64,000 bases of DNA from Viola odorata. Lineage: Eukaryota > Streptophyta > Magnoliopsida > Malpighiales > Violaceae. This document shows positions 54,261-64,000 of this stretch, in pieces. The stretch is from contig OY829543.1 in NCBI GenBank assembly GCA_963691705.1, positions 49,332,564 through 49,396,563 of the forward strand, read 5' to 3'. A program made the translations under genes and the position numbers. Under the pieces are notes generated by a model that did not search any database, was not told the origin of the DNA, and saw nothing but the letters and a program-made list of their open reading frames with translations. Positions within the stretch are counted from its first letter, which is position 1. Each line of letters starts with the position of its first letter.

Positions 54261-54410
54261 CTGAAATTAAAAGCGCGAAAAAAAGAGATGCGTAAAATGA
54301 AAATTTGCATATATATTGATTTTTAACAAAAGGGAATAGGAGTCCCTACAAAAATGTTTTCGTAAGAAAACGTGCCAAAAACATATATATTTTTCAAAAT
54401 GAGAAATTAC
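54261..54410 (-). other. Predicted 150-bp Ogre intron between protease and RT
   Basis: Donor CTCC|GTAATTTC at 54410, acceptor TTTAATTTCAG| at 54261, AT-rich interior. Splicing joins phase 2 to phase 1 so that ...DVSP runs into MSVSSDC in frame, removing the TAA that otherwise ends the upstream frame. An intron at this place is a published hallmark of Ogre elements. Confidence 0.75.
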
Positions 54411-56198
54411 GGAGAGACATCCGGAAGCATGGTGATGGTCCAGTTGCCCACAGACTCCCCTGACTTCTTAACGAAAATGACTGAACCAGGCGACGATCCT
54501 TCTTCTCCTAGAGTGCAGATACGGAGGTCTGATACCCTGATTGGATTTTCATTGATGGTTTCAGCGGCGAAGGGGAACGTGGTTCGGATATGGGGAATCG
54601 GCATTTTGCCCTCTGGCGCAGAACGTCCAAATAGCTTAGCCAGCTGCTTTTCTTTCTTTTCTTGGGCGATCCTGGTGAAATCGGCTTTGCTGGGTTGGTA
54701 CCCTAACCCAAATCGATCTCCGAAGCTCTTCGGAGGCGCCCAGCCTTTCAATCCTTGTAACTCGGCCCCGAGCCGTTTTCCTAATTGGAAGCTTCCCTCT
54801 AGTGTTGACTTAGTGGTTGTTTCGGCTACCCCCGATTTTGAGGCTTCGCAAACGGGGGATCCCTCCTCGATCCAACCCGCGTTGACGATTTCAAAGGCTT
54901 AGAAGGAACTCTCCAAGGTTTCGGCAGTTTCGATGTAAGGCACGGATGCATGTTTGGCCAAAATCAAGGCTTCTTCTGCCTTTATTGTGACGAGGGCATT
55001 GTCTTTGACGTATTTGAGGCACTGATGCAGGGAAGAGGGGACGGCTCCCGCTGAATGGATCCAAGGCCGTCCTAGCAGCATGCTATAGGCGGGTTGGATT
55101 TCCGATCTGGAATGTCAAGATGAAAGGGTGGGGCCCGATGACCATATCTAACTCAATGTTCCCGAGGATTTCTCGAGTGGTGCCATCGAAAGCCCTAGCC
55201 ATCATTCCGCTAGGTTTTATGAGGGAGGAATCGACCGGCAGCTGTTCAAGGACATGCCTGGGCATGACATTAAGTGCGGACCCATTGTCGATTAGGGCCT
55301 TTGCTATGACGTGTCCCTTACATTCCACCGTGATGTATAGGGCCTTGTTGTGATCTCTTCCCAAGGGGTCGATCTCTTCTTCCGAGAAGGAAATGCTGCT
55401 TAAGGCTTGGATCCTTCCGACAAGGTTTTCCACCCCTTCTGTGGTGATATCCTTAGTCACGAAAGCTTGTTTCAAGACTTTTAAGAGAGCTTGGCGATGC
55501 GGCTCTGAAGTGAGGATCAGCTCCATGATGGAGATACGAGCTGGAGTTTTCTTTAGCTGTTTGATGATGCTGAACTCGCTCTGTTTCATGATCTTGAGGA
55601 ACTCGGTTGTCTCGTCCTCAGTTACAGGTTTGCTCAAGCCTTGCGTCTCTTCTACTATCTCTTCGCGGATCACAGGGTCTTTCCCTTTGGCTTGTCGTTG
55701 CTTTTCTACTTCCTCCGAGATGTAACACCTTCCGGTGCGAGTCATGCCCCCGATATGAGAGGCTTCGCCGATAGTGAGTGTTGCTGGTGTGACTGCAGGA
55801 GGGGTGGTGACCACCGTGTATCCATAGTTGAATGGGACCGCGTGTAAGTCCGAGCTGGGAGTATTCACAGCTAATGTGAATACTACTTTGCGTGGGGTTG
55901 TGGCTGCATCCCCTGCCTGGGCCGTGTATTCGAAGGAATACGGTGCGGGTAGATTGTCCTCGATGGCGTTGATGGCTCCTTGGGTTTCCCCTTCGGTTTG
56001 AATGATCCCGACGGTTGTGAGTTGCCGGACCTTTTGCTGAAAAAGTCGGCAATCCTGGATGTCGTGCTGGCTTTCCCCTTGGCAAAATAGGCACTGGGCC
56101 TGACTATTCCCCGGGAATGGCAGATAAGCGTTGTTGGCTGAAGAACAATTCTTCATTGGGTACTTCCCCCATCGACAGGTGAGAAAGGTCAATTCCAA
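54411..56198 (-). pseudogene. Ogre gag C-terminus, protease and linker (frameshift and stop)
   Basis: The frame 56198-55083 carries a knuckle CLFCQGESQHDIQDC, then the protease active site ALIDNGSALNVMP near 55275. A one-base shift near 55105 moves the protease end ([13 protein letters not shown]) to the 55081 frame. That frame meets TAG at 54899-54901, then stays open to the predicted splice donor at 54411. The linker includes PPKSFGDRFGLGYQPSKADF. Confidence 0.82.
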
Positions 56199-58767
56199 TG
56201 GAAGAAATGTCGCTCATCCCAGGATTATGGTGCGGTAGAGGACTGGTTGTCATATCAGGACCCCTTGTCAAACCTTTGGACGAGATTCGTCCTTCTTTGG
56301 TTAGGTGCTCGACCTTCTCTCTAAAGTCGTAGCAGTTTTCCAAGGGGTGTCCCCGGGTTCCGGCGTGATATTCGCAGCTATCCTTTGGATCATACCAGCT
56401 AGGGTAAGGAAGGGATTGAGGCGAGAGTGGGGATGGTGTAATCTGCCCGTCTGCCAAAAGGCTTGCGTAGATCTCTTTCAAAGGAAACGGAGGAAGCGAC
56501 CATGTCGGTGAAGGGTATGACTCGGAGTCTGTGGATTCCCAAGAAGGTAGTAAGGGCACTGTGCTAGAATAGGAAGGTGGTGCCGAATACCTAACGAGGT
56601 AATCGAACTTCCCAGAAGGTTGGCCCAAGGTGTCAATCTCGCGGTCGCCTTCGTCGCGGCGCGCGGAGAACCGCTTGCACGATGAAGTCGATCTTTTCTT
56701 CTGGACCATTTGGAGTGGGGTTCCATTGGCGTTATGCGGGATAGGAAATCCATCTCCGATCGTATTGATGGATCCTTCCCCAGGGGTCACTTTCTGGGTT
56801 TGTATTACCCCGAGACTCGAGAGTTGTCTCACCTTTTCTGCGAACGACTTGCAGCTTCGGATCTTGTGACCGTCGCTTCCCTTGCAGTACATGCAGTGAC
56901 TCGGATTGCCCCCTGAGTATAACACATATCCCTCTCGAGCTAAGGCCTGGAAAAGCTGTTCTTGTGGCCAACTCGATGCGGAAGATAAATGGTCGTTGCT
57001 TTCTCCTGCCGAGATGACATTCACCCCTCCCTTTCCTTGGGAATGATTGGGAAGAGGGTTGGTGGATGTGTTGGGTCCTTTTGCTAATCCTTCGAAAGAT
57101 ACCCATCCACTTTTGATCAAGTGATGGACCTTTGCCTTGAATGCGAAGCAATTTTCCAGAGTGTGACCTGGGGCTCCAGCGTGATATTCGCATCTTGCGT
57201 TGTGATCATACCACTTTGGGTACGGAGGCAATTGAGGTTGAGCCGGAACCGGTACGATCTGTCCGGCCGCCAGGAGATATTTGTAGATTTCTCCTGCAGG
57301 GAGAGGGAGAGGAAGTGGAGGCTCTCGGTTCCACCGATTGTTGGTCGTGTTTTGGTTATTTGGGTCTTTTGGTGGGTTATATGGTTTGGGTTGCATAGGT
57401 TGTGATGTTTGCACTGGAGGTGGTGGGAAATGAGTAGGATTTTGAGGTAGGATATTAGCGATTGGTGGTGAATTAAAAGGAAAGGAGGTGGGTTGATATA
57501 GTGATGCCGGCTGATACGGCGGTGGTACCAAATAAGGCGGTGGTGGCGGAAACGGCTGCCCCTGATTAACTTGGGGAGCGACAAGTCCGACGTCCCTTTT
57601 CACGACTGATGCTTTCTTTGGTACAGACTCTGGTGTTGGATGCGTGATTCGCCCAGACTTAATCCCTTGCTCGACTCTTTCGGCAATTAGGACCATGTCG
57701 GAGAAGCTGTTTGAGGGGTTCGAGATTAGGTAGGTGTAGTAGAGAGCTTTGAAGGTGTGCAAGAAAATCGACAAGAGTTCCTTGTCGCTTAAGGGTGGAG
57801 AGATTCTCGAAGCCAACTCTCTCCATCTTTGCGCATAGGTCTTCACGGACTCGCCGATTTTCTTTTCCAGATTTTGCAGGTCGGCGCGGTCAGGAGCCAC
57901 CTCCATGTTGAATTTGTATTGTCGGTAGAAGGCATCGGACAGGTCTCTCCATGTCCTGATCCTGGCTTTGTCCAGCCCCATATACCAAGTTAGGGCGTGT
58001 TTGGTCAAGCTTTCTCGGAATAAATGGATCAACAACGGTTCGTTGTGGATCATCTCTGCCATCTTGTTGCAGTATGCTCTGAGGTGGGTCTTCGGGCATT
58101 CTACCCCAGTATATTTTTCGAAGTCCGGGATCTTGTACTTAGGAGGTATGACGATCCCGGGGACCATGCACATGTCGGCGGGGCCGGTAGGGTCAAATGG
58201 ATCAACCCCTTCAATTGCTCGGAGCCTCTCCTCGAGAAGATTCAGTCGATCCCCTTTCGGTTGCTCGGCCCCAATGGGGTTAGAACCGAAGGGCAGCATT
58301 GGTTCTGATGAGAACTGAGGTTGTGCTGGGTTGAAAGTGAGGAGCTGAGTTCCCACAGGTCCGGGAACTGTGCTCGGAGGAATAGGAGGGAGATACAGGT
58401 CCTCTGGGTGGGCCTGGCTCTTGCTGGGGTCCACAACAGGGTTGATTGAAAGGTACTGAAGCGACGGGGAGATCTCTTCACCCGTCTTAACTGGAGGACT
58501 CGCAACGTTGGGTACAGTGAAGGGACTAACCCATCTCCAATGGCCCGGGGGACCGGAAAGTGGCGGGAGTACGGAAGGTCCTACGACGGTGAGCGAAGAG
58601 TGAGGTCCTTTTGTTTGAGGGAGATCAAAACCCGGTGGTACTTCGGCGACAGCTTCATCTCTTTCCTTTTCGGCCCTAGTGGCTCTTTCTGTAGTGATCT
58701 TAACTTGCTCCTCTAACTCTGCAATTCTAGCCATTAGTGCTTCGTCGGTCTTGGCCAGTTCAGTCAT
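56104..58767 (-). pseudogene. gag: Ogre Gag with duplicated zinc-knuckle module, frameshifted at C-end
   Basis: 887 codons. A short coiled coil (residues 10-45), Pro-rich linker, and Gag core near residues 210-400 (YKIPDFEKYTG, RDLSDAFYRQYKFNMEV). The C-terminal half has two copies of one module: LPPYPKWYDHNARCEYHAG with GHTLENC and then CMYCKGSDGHKIRSC; and LPYPSWYDPKDSCEYHAG with GHPLENC and then, in the shifted frame, CLFCQGESQHDIQDC. The frame shifts near 56110, leaving the last knuckle in the neighbouring frame. Confidence 0.88.
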
Positions 58768-59540
58768 TTTTCATTTTTGAAGTCTAGTTAGGGGGAGCCT
58801 ATGCGGAGTAGCTTGCTTTCGAGGAGCTATCGTGAACCTGAAAAAGGGAAAAACACAGAAAAAGTAAATACAAGTGAGGATATACAGGTGATATGCAATC
58901 CCGAGGCCTCCACATTTGCTCATTCGTTTTCCGGCCACACTTTCATTTGATATTTTCAAGGAGGTCGGTGAGGCGAGGAATCCCAGTGGTTGACAAGATA
59001 CGAAGGAAGCCTCTATACATTCCCCTGATATGAAGCCAATCTGAGATGCTAACGGCGAAGCCCAAATCAGCAGGGGTAACCAATGCCGCTATGCCAGGAA
59101 GGTCTCCTTTACGCTATACTCTTGACGATGTAATGTCTGATGCCTGGTAAACTCAACCGAGGGGAGAGGCGACAATCTTTGGAGTTTTTGTGATAAACTA
59201 GGAAGACATGGCCATGAGTGAGTGATACTCGGATGTTTTGAATACTTGTTCTGATTTTTCGGAATTTCGGTGAGATGATTGTGTTTTACCCCGGGGGGAA
59301 TTTTTTTTTTGTTTTTTTTTTTTTTTTTTTTTGAGTTTATATTGGAGGGATAGTTGATATGGAAAAGATGAGTCGATTTAATAAATATCCGAAAGAGTAC
59401 GACTTTATTAAAAAGCGTTTACAAAATATGGTAGACTTGCCAACTTCCTAAATTCATCAAAAATGGCTAGGATAGATGAAATTAGGGGTCCTAGCTAAAC
59501 AGAACAGATGGGCCGATCTCCGAGCCTTTCCCTGAAGGTG
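58768..59540. other. Spacer between Ogre ORF1 and gag
   Basis: No gene seen. Contains a T run at 59306-59332. No splice pair with matching frame could be argued with confidence. Confidence 0.5.
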
Positions 59541-61262
59541 TCATTCCTGGGCGTCCGAGTCCTGCTGCCAAAGGTACTCCATCGAAGCCAACTCCCCTTT
59601 CTTCATCTCTAACTCAGCCTCTAAGGCGGTAATTCGGTTTTGCAGTACTTGGTTGTTCCTTTCTCCCAAGTCTGCGCGAGTAGTCAAAACCCTTATCGTT
59701 GAATCCCTGTCTTCAATTATGGCACTTGATACTTCTCTTTTGCGGGTTTCACTACTCAAGCGTTCCTTAAAGGCCCTGAGGGCCACATTCTTTTGTACTG
59801 TTTGTACGCGGACGAACTCCTTGTGCTGCCTGTCCAGTTCATTCATCTGGACCTTTAAGCCACATTGACGAGCTTCGGCCATATCCCTTTCCTCTATCAT
59901 CAGATCTCGTTCATCTTGTGCTGCTAGCATCTGTTCTACCACTTGAGCATAAGCCATGACATCCATTCCTTCGCTCACTGGCGATTCCCCTTCTTCTTCC
60001 ATCGGTTTTTGATTTTCTGAGCGAGGTAAGACATTACCATTAACTCGTCTCGACCTCCACTGTGGATATTCTGGTATTGTGGTTGCAGAGATGCCGTGCC
60101 CTTTGAGGCAGAAAGGGTGGGCCCAGTCATGGGCGTACAGCTGAATATTCTGATCTTCTCCAGCGTGTGGCAGGTCTGATTTCGTCATGCCAAAAGTTAC
60201 TGGAATGATTTGGGTGATGCGAAACTGTCTGAGGACGAGGGCCGGACAATAGTGAACGCATCCCCATGCTCCGATCAAAGGAACCCAAGGTAAGTGTCCG
60301 CAGCAGACGATGGGATTGGAAGTCTGCAGCCACTTGGCGTGCCAACTGAAGTCTTCTTCTGAGAGATTTATGAATCGGTTGATCCAGACATCCTTATTTT
60401 CCATCTCCCATCTATCCGTGGTCATTGCATTGATAACCCTGAGAAGAGGACATGACCTTATGTAACTTGCGAAGAAAATGGTCTGATCAGGAATCTGCTT
60501 GAAGTGGCTGACCAACCATACTGTCAACAACTGGGTGCAACATGTAAGTCTCCCTTTCCCTTTTCTTCGACAAGAGTCCAAGGAGCGAAAGGTCTCGGCC
60601 AGAATGGCTGTTGTAGGATTGATGGCATTTGTTTCCATCTCGTAAAAGATGTTGGCTGCTGCAAAGTCGATGGCATTCCTCATTTTCGGAAAGAGGACAA
60701 ATCCTACAATGGCGAAGGCCAGAATCCTTAAGTGTTTCTTTCCGTTGGACAATCGAAAGCGTGCCTCAATATCTGACCAGCACCAGAAGTAGTCCCCCTC
60801 TCTGACACGAATAGTGATTCCTAACAGCTTATCGAGCCTTATTTTGACACTTGAGGAGTCGAGTCGAACATTCTGGTATATGGCCGATATAGGAGAGGTG
60901 AAGCACATCAGAGCTGAGTACTCCTCTAGCGTAGGGGTCAAGTCTACCTCTTTGTCGAAAGAGAAGCACCGATAATAGGGATCCCAGAATTTTAGGGCTG
61001 CCCGGATGCAACCCCAATCAGTCTTTACATCAACTAGGGTCAGTAGCTTTCCATAAATACCCTCAAACTGTGTCTCTTCGTCTTCAGTCAGCTCATTTCT
61101 CAACATCTGAATCCTAGTTAAGTCAAAGTCCACGACTTCTACTTTTATCTTGGTGGTGATGTCAGGGGCGAACCCACGTTCCAACAGATCTCCTTGGGCA
61201 GCTTGATCGTCGAAGCTTCGTCCCCCGAAAATATTAAATGAAAGTAGTGTAGGTGCTGACAT
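59541..61262 (-). CDS. Ogre ORF1 protein (unknown function)
   Basis: 573 residues, intact, from MSAPTLLSFNIFGGRS. An extra ORF upstream of gag is characteristic of Ogre-type elements, and the N-terminal two thirds (FWDPYYRCFSFDKEVDLTPT, LEEYSALM, then helical repeats to about residue 350) look like the plant plant-mobile-domain-like/DUF7745 group. The C-terminal 170 residues are coiled coil (QMLAAQDERDLMIEERDMAE). Its role in transposition is not known. Unlike gag and pol it has no visible damage. Confidence 0.82.
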   Translation of the reverse strand: MSAPTLLSFNIFGGRSFDDQAAQGDLLERGFAPDITTKIKVEVVDFDLTRIQMLRNELTEDEETQFEGIYGKLLTLVDVKTDWGCIRAALKFWDPYYRCFSFDKEVDLTPTLEEYSALMCFTSPISAIYQNVRLDSSSVKIRLDKLLGITIRVREGDYFWCWSDIEARFRLSNGKKHLRILAFAIVGFVLFPKMRNAIDFAAANIFYEMETNAINPTTAILAETFRSLDSCRRKGKGRLTCCTQLLTVWLVSHFKQIPDQTIFFASYIRSCPLLRVINAMTTDRWEMENKDVWINRFINLSEEDFSWHAKWLQTSNPIVCCGHLPWVPLIGAWGCVHYCPALVLRQFRITQIIPVTFGMTKSDLPHAGEDQNIQLYAHDWAHPFCLKGHGISATTIPEYPQWRSRRVNGNVLPRSENQKPMEEEGESPVSEGMDVMAYAQVVEQMLAAQDERDLMIEERDMAEARQCGLKVQMNELDRQHKEFVRVQTVQKNVALRAFKERLSSETRKREVSSAIIEDRDSTIRVLTTRADLGERNNQVLQNRITALEAELEMKKGELASMEYLWQQDSDAQE

Positions 61263-61782
61263 GTCGAATGAGCAAAATGGGTCCTATGGGACAAAAATAA
61301 AATTTTAAATGCAAAGCAACCTGCATGGGTAAGAAATTTACAGTTCGTATAAAAGAAAGAAAAATCATATCAATATGCCAACAAGACAAATAGAGCCACG
61401 ACAAACAGGTATAATCATGATGCACATGCTGGGGCTCTGATTCTGACATTTCTAACTGGCTTGAATGGTTCCCGGATGATACCATGAAAAGGTCCCTAAA
61501 GTGTCGTCCAGTCGCCCGATTCCTTGCGAAATCGTATAACCTTTCGACTGGCTTTAGGGGTTCATCCGAGTTGGGATTGGTGAACACTACCTAGGACATG
61601 TGTCCTAGGGCGTCACTACTACCCTTCTATTTTGGTAATTGTCCCCTAGGTGTAGGGCGCTATGAAATGCATATGACAATTGATAAAGCAAATAAATACA
61701 CAGGCCAGCAATTGATCAAAGCAAATAAATAAACAAATAAAACACCTCTCTAAAAAGATAAAACCGGCTCCGACCCTAAAAG
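61263..61782 (-). other. Ogre 5' untranslated leader
   Basis: Between PBS and ORF1. Contains small frames only; nothing recognisable. Confidence 0.6.
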
Positions 61783-61800
61783 TCCCCAGCGGAGTCGCCA
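61783..61800 (-). other. Ogre primer binding site
   Basis: Minus strand TGGCGACTCCGCTGGGGA, three bases inside the 5' LTR; the usual Ogre site, which I recall being assigned to tRNA-Arg. Confidence 0.82.
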
Positions 61801-61803
61801 AAC

Positions 61804-64000
61804 TGTCGCGCCTCGGAAATTTAAAAAAAATTCGCGAGTGTGCAACGAAATTTGAGACCTTCAGATGCTCGGCGTAAAAGGGACGCCTAACAGCATGCAA
61901 TGAAGTCGCCACCCTAATTTGGTTGCTAGGCTTAGGGAACCCTAATCGTCATGGCATAGGAAATATAATAAGTAAAAAAACTAAAGACACAAAAAAAAGG
62001 GGTCTGGACCCCAGACAAAGGTTCGGGGTCGTATTATGGTCTCGGGAAGGTGTTAGGCACCCGAGACACATCCGAAAACGGTTACCGGTTGATGAGAGAG
62101 GTGTTTAAAAAGGTGTTTGAGAAATGCGTTTTGAAAAAGGGGGCCCTCAGAGGAATCGTCACTTTAGTCTTTATTATGATCGTGATGGGACTGAATTTTC
62201 CGTAAGACTGAATGAGCGCCCTCTTTTTTCATCATCGGGCCATGCATGATTAACCTAACTACTACGTGATCCTAACATGGATTGCTAACAGAGTACAGAT
62301 TTAAATGATTGATTTTAATAGTGGAAAACTGATGTGGGATCGAAAATCCCCATGTGCATGCAGTCAATACAAGCGAGAATTTAAAATCATATGAACATGG
62401 CATTTTAAGCAACTCTTTAAACACGTTGTTCATGTGGGTTGATTTTAATTCTAGCAGTTTTATATATCATGCATGCGGTTGATATTCGCAGAAAGCATCG
62501 AATAAATAAAAAGGACTTATGAGGCGTACTTTCGAGCGAAGCTTGAAATTAACCTACAAAAGGAGAGTGTTAGTGATAGCTCGAGAAATAAATAAACCAT
62601 TTTATGAGTGCGAAAATTTAAATGACAGTTGATTGCATACGAGAAATGATGGATTTCACGCATACAGAAATTAAATGCCGAGTTGATTGCATGCGAAAAA
62701 TGATGGATTTAACGCATACAAAAATTAAATACTGAGTTGATTGCATGCGAAAAATGATTGATTTTACGCATACGAGATTTAAATGCTGAGTTGATTGCAT
62801 GCGAAAAATGATTGATTTTACGCATGCGAGAATTTAAAAGCTGGGTTGATTGCATGCGAAAAATGATGGATTTTACGCATACGGGAATTTAAAAGCTAGG
62901 TTGATTGCATGCGAAAAATGATTGATTTTACGCATACGAGATTTAAATGCTGAGTTGATTGCATGCGAAAAATGATTGATTTTAAGCACACGAGAATTTA
63001 AATGTTGTGTTGATTGCATGCGAAAAATGATTGATTTTACGCATACGAGAATTTAAAAGCTGGGTTGATTGCATGCGAAAAATGATGGATTTTACGCATA
63101 CGAGAATTTAAAAGCTGGGTTGATTGCATGCGAAAAATGATTGATTTTACGCATACGAGAATTTAAATGCTGGGTTGATTGCATGCGAAAAATGATGGAT
63201 TTTACGCATACGAAAATGAAATGCTGTTTTGATAAGTGCAGAAAAATTAAATGCTATTGGCGATTTACAGGGAAGAAAAAAAAGTTTAATGATTTGCAGA
63301 AAATAAAACAGGTTGATAATGCAGAGAATAAACAGTTGGATATTTGCGGAAAATAAACAGTTGATATTGCGACCGACCATGTAGGCGGTATTGAATTTAA
63401 ATTACCGAAAGTAAATTGCAGAAAATTAAAGTGCGAAGAATTAAACAGTTGATAAGTGCGACCGACCATGTAGGCGGTATTGAATTTAAATTGCTGAAAG
63501 TAAATTGCTGAAATTTAAAGTGCGGAAAAGTAAACAATTGATAAGTGCAACCGACCATGTAGGCGGTATTGAATTTAAATTGCTGAAAGTAAATTGCAGA
63601 ATTAAAGTGCGGAATTTAAACAGTTGATATTTTACGGAAGGATTTCCAGCAGTTTGCGAGAATTTAAAGCAGTTGAATATTTACGAAAATTAAAAAAGCG
63701 ACCGACCATATAGGCGGTATTTTAAATGACTGAAATTTAAATTGCCGAAAGTAAATTGCTGGAATTTAAAGTGCGGAAAATTAAACAGTTGATAATTTGC
63801 GGAAGGATTTCCAGCAGTGTGCGAAAAATTAAAGCAGTTGAATATTTACGAAAATTAAAAAGCGACCGACCATAAAGGCGGTATTTTAAATGATTGAATT
63901 TAAATTGCCGAAAGTAAATTGCTGGAATTTGAAGTGCGGAAAAGTAAACAGTTGATAATTTGCGGAAGGATTTCCAGCAGTGTGCGAAAATTAAAGCAGT
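61804..64000 (-). repeat. 5' LTR of Ogre element, cut by window end
   Basis: Matches 42784-44980 with about eleven substitutions and two single-base indels. Includes the 54-56 bp array (62629-63235) and the start of the GCGACCGACCAT field (63369 on). About 1860 bp more, with the promoter, should lie outside the window. Confidence 0.93.

Larger units (their letters stand above)
42784..64000 (-). mobile_element. Ogre-type (Tat clade) giant LTR retrotransposon, incomplete at window end
   Basis: LTR starts TGTCGCGCCTCGG at 42784 and again at 61804. The 3' LTR is 4055 bp (42784-46838); the 5' LTR is cut at 64000 after 2197 bp, so the full element would be about 23 kb. Minus-strand order: PBS, ORF1, gag, protease, intron, RT-RNase H-aRNase H-integrase, repeat-rich 3' region, PPT. 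LTR copies differ by about a dozen changes in 2.2 kb, so it is young. Coding regions carry two frameshifts and two nonsense codons. Confidence 0.95.

Overview
This window is nuclear DNA from a flowering plant, most likely a eudicot. It is made almost entirely of nested transposable elements: Tat/Ogre and Athila Ty3-gypsy elements with long LTRs, a plant L1 LINE with an RRM-type ORF1, a Helitron with a PIF1-like helicase and an RPA-like gene, Mutator-like elements (MULEs) with long terminal inverted repeats, and Stowaway-like MITEs. I found no host gene, rRNA, tRNA or CRISPR array. Species cannot be named from the sequence.

Layout. (1) Positions 127-18205 and 19205-24820 are two direct copies of a degenerate Helitron-derived segment. 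Both carry the Helitron 3' terminus (609 and 19699) and an RPA-like gene on the minus strand. (2) Copy A is split by a 16.0 kb Tat-type LTR retrotransposon (1346-17347; 522-bp LTRs, 5-bp TSD TCTTT). Its sense strand holds gag, protease and RT/RNase H/integrase, all broken by a few stops and a frameshift. Its 3' half holds four antisense ORFs, two of them intron-containing tandem paralogues resembling the 'putative gypsy type transposon' family. (3) Copy B is interrupted by two MULEs (19885-21450; 21471-22920) and two Stowaway-like MITEs (22940-23198; 23862-24093). It then continues into the helicase gene (24815-26666, resuming 36366-37270). (4) That helicase is split by a 9.7 kb Athila-type element on the minus strand (26672-36360; TSD ATTGC). 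Its LTRs appear identical except for the length of a G run. It has one uninterrupted 1155-residue ORF (Gag, protease, integrase C-tail) lacking RT, RNase H and the integrase core. (5) An L1 LINE (37918-41967, plus strand) is cut by a third, partial Athila LTR (41968-42783). (6) That LTR is cut by a giant Ogre-type element on the minus strand (42784 to beyond 64000): 4055-bp LTR, ORF1, gag, protease, a predicted 150-bp intron, then RT/RNase H/aRNase H/integrase.

Relative order of events. The Helitron segment was duplicated first, because no later insertion is shared by the two copies. The Tat element is moderately old (10 differences over 522 bp of LTR). The Ogre is young (about a dozen differences over 2.2 kb of LTR). 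The Athila derivative is youngest, yet cannot encode its own reverse transcriptase, so it must have been copied in trans.

Most interesting: the antisense gene cassette in the Tat element; the RT-less Athila with an intact fused ORF and near-identical LTRs; the duplicated zinc-knuckle module in the Ogre Gag; the inverted repeat over the Ogre PPT/LTR junction; the cluster of seven CACGTG boxes in the Athila 3' region; and a dispersed palindromic word in Athila.
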